From MED-G105 sp039814575 (GTDB lineage Bacteria; Pseudomonadota; Alphaproteobacteria; Caulobacterales; Parvularculaceae): 64,000 nucleotides of DNA. The position numbers and the translations under genes are program-made. Positions 62,760 to 64,000 of the stretch are shown here, piece by piece (within the stretch, counting starts at the first letter, position 1; every line of letters starts with the position of its first letter). The stretch covers positions 124,001 to 188,000 of the forward strand of contig JBCCAY010000005.1 of assembly GCA_039814575.1 (NCBI GenBank), in the 5' to 3' direction. Under the pieces are notes generated by a model. The model did not search any database. It worked only from the letters and a program-made list of their open reading frames with translations, and was not told the DNA's origin.

Positions 62760-64000
62760 TCAGCCAGTGGTTCGCCGGTTCTCTAACGGAACGACCGCAT
62801 CCTGTTCTGATAGATACGATCGGGCGCCGTCGACCGTTAGCGGTTTCGCGATGAGATACCCTTGGGCGATATCGCACCCATTGGCGCGCAAGAATTCAAG
62901 TTGATCTTCTGTCTCGACGCCCTCGGCCACTGTTTCTAACTGCAACTCGCCGGCGAGCGCTAAGATTGCGCTGACAAGGCGCGTATCACTCGCGTCTTTG
63001 TGGATGTCGCTGACAAAAACACGATCAATCTTTATGAGATCGACGGGGAAGGATCGCAGATGCGAAAGCGAGGAAAAGCCGGTCCCAAAGTCGTCAAGCG
63101 CAATTTTAACGCCAAGCGTGCGTAGCTCTTGCAGCGTCGCCTCCACCCGCTCCGCGGCGCGACCGACAAGCGCCGTCTCGGTCAGTTCGATCTCGATCTC
63201 CTCGAACGGAACGCCATATTCACCGGCCATTTGCTTTAAACGCGAGACAAAATCAGCCGACCGCAACTCAAATGGCGATGCGTTTAACGCGATCATGCCC
63301 GCTGGGGCGGAGAGCGTGCGTAACTCGCTATGGGCCTCCAGTGCTTTATGCCAAATCATCTCGCTAAACTGGAACATTTTTCGAGAATCTTCGATAATAG
63401 GTATAAAGACCGATGGCGGTACGAACGTGCCGTCCACTTTCCAACGAACCAATGTCTCAAACCCACGATGGCCGCCGGATTCGATCAGGCGTTGGGGTTG
63501 CAAGGCTATGCTGAATTCATTGTTTTCCAAGCCATTGCGGACCATCGCCAACATCGCCTGTCGGGTCTGCAACTCGTCGGCGACATTGGAGTCGAAAAAC
63601 GCCCACTGCCCTCGCCCATTGCGTTTGGCTTCATACATCGCGATGTCGGCGTTTTTCAGAAGTGTATCCGCGTCGTCGCCGTCGGTCGGGTAACGGGCGA
63701 TACCAATCGAAAAAGAAGGGTCGACCGCCTGCCCCTTGACATCGACAACATCGCTCAAGTTTTCGTACAGGCGATCAGCAAATTGAACGCAGTCTTGCGT
63801 CGTCGGAAGATCGAAGACGATTAAAGCGAACTCATCACCGCCAAGGCGCGCAACGATGTCTTGGTTGCGGACTGACCTTTTTAAGCGGCGCGCAACTTCT
63901 TTCAATAATTCATCGCCGACGGAATGGCCAAGCGTGTCATTAATATCTTTGAAGTGATCCATATCCAGAAGAAGGACGGACGTATCTTTACGGTTCGCGA
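62760..64000 (-). CDS. GGDEF-EAL cyclic-di-GMP protein, 5' part beyond window
   Basis: At least 413 codons; the frame is open to the right edge (the ATG at 63962 is internal: LLLDMDHFKDIND). The GGDEF domain has an intact LGGDEF site and an RxxD (RNQD) inhibitory site five residues ahead. The EAL domain begins with ETL in place of EAL (GFETLVRW), with the other catalytic residues present: NASPFE, ELTET, DDFGTGFSSL, KIDR, AEGVE and Q in DIAQGY. It may both make and degrade cyclic-di-GMP, or mostly degrade it. Sensor domains would lie outside. Confidence 0.92.
   Translation of the reverse strand, partial: ANRKDTSVLLLDMDHFKDINDTLGHSVGDELLKEVARRLKRSVRNQDIVARLGGDEFALIVFDLPTTQDCVQFADRLYENLSDVVDVKGQAVDPSFSIGIARYPTDGDDADTLLKNADIAMYEAKRNGRGQWAFFDSNVADELQTRQAMLAMVRNGLENNEFSIALQPQRLIESGGHRGFETLVRWKVDGTFVPPSVFIPIIEDSRKMFQFSEMIWHKALEAHSELRTLSAPAGMIALNASPFELRSADFVSRLKQMAGEYGVPFEEIEIELTETALVGRAAERVEATLQELRTLGVKIALDDFGTGFSSLSHLRSFPVDLIKIDRVFVSDIHKDASDTRLVSAILALAGELQLETVAEGVETEDQLEFLRANGCDIAQGYLIAKPLTVDGARSYLSEQDAVVPLENRRTTG

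Overview
The window reads as a chromosomal segment of an alphaproteobacterium. The evidence is gene order and content: murA, a DUF2948 gene, hisD, UPF0262, a low-molecular-weight phosphatase, infA, maf and yacG on one strand; radA, cvpA and purF in a row; a YbjN, ProC and UbiK-like set; CobT; and a PgeF, NDUFAF7-like and Lgt set. DNA is GC-rich with alanine-rich, GCG/GCC-biased coding for the first 52 kb. I cannot name the genus. A marine or aquatic alphaproteobacterium would fit the transport and CoA-transferase content, but that is a guess.

Layout. 0-5.7 kb: YdbH, YnbE and YdbL (predicted inner-to-outer membrane lipid bridge), divergent from an M23 peptidoglycan endopeptidase. 5.7-15 kb: the conserved murA-to-yacG block on the minus strand. 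It is interrupted by a DUF481 outer-membrane protein and by a TetR regulator divergent from a small membrane protein; a striking pair of palindromic operators lies between those two. tRNA-Thr(GGT) and hisG follow. 15-24.7 kb, plus strand: a cyclic-nucleotide-domain/thioredoxin-reductase-like fusion, radA, cvpA, purF, cobT and a TadG-like von Willebrand protein. 24.7-30.8 kb, minus strand: cytochrome b561 with YceI, a nitroreductase, and UbiK, YbjN, ProC with a TonB receptor overlapping proC. 31-36.7 kb, plus strand: lgt, an NDUFAF7-like methyltransferase, pgeF, prs, DUF427 and an Acg-type flavoprotein. 36.7-40.3 kb, minus strand: the branched-chain 2-oxoacid dehydrogenase operon (E1alpha, E1beta, E2).

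40.8-50.3 kb looks like one catabolic locus. On the minus strand are a crotonase, a class III CoA-transferase, a predicted lipoprotein M81 (MlrC-type) metallohydrolase and an exported serine hydrolase. Divergent from them is a tripartite tricarboxylate transporter (TctC, B, A) ending in a GntR/FCD regulator. The divergent promoter carries two TGTATACC repeats exactly 21 bp apart, of the kind FCD-type regulators bind. I read this as: outside hydrolysis, uptake of a carboxylate, CoA activation, crotonase chemistry.

50.3-64 kb: a hybrid histidine kinase, tRNA-Asn(GTT), then a more loosely packed, visibly more AT-rich stretch. It holds an ABC ATPase/FtsX permease/DUF3299 operon, a POT-like transporter, an 853-residue tandem CoA-transferase and about 1.3 kb without a recognisable gene. 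A GGDEF-EAL protein runs off the right edge. The tandem CoA-transferase is the most interesting single gene: its first half has lost the catalytic Asp and its second half keeps it near residue 610, the architecture known for the DMSP CoA-transferase/lyase DddD.
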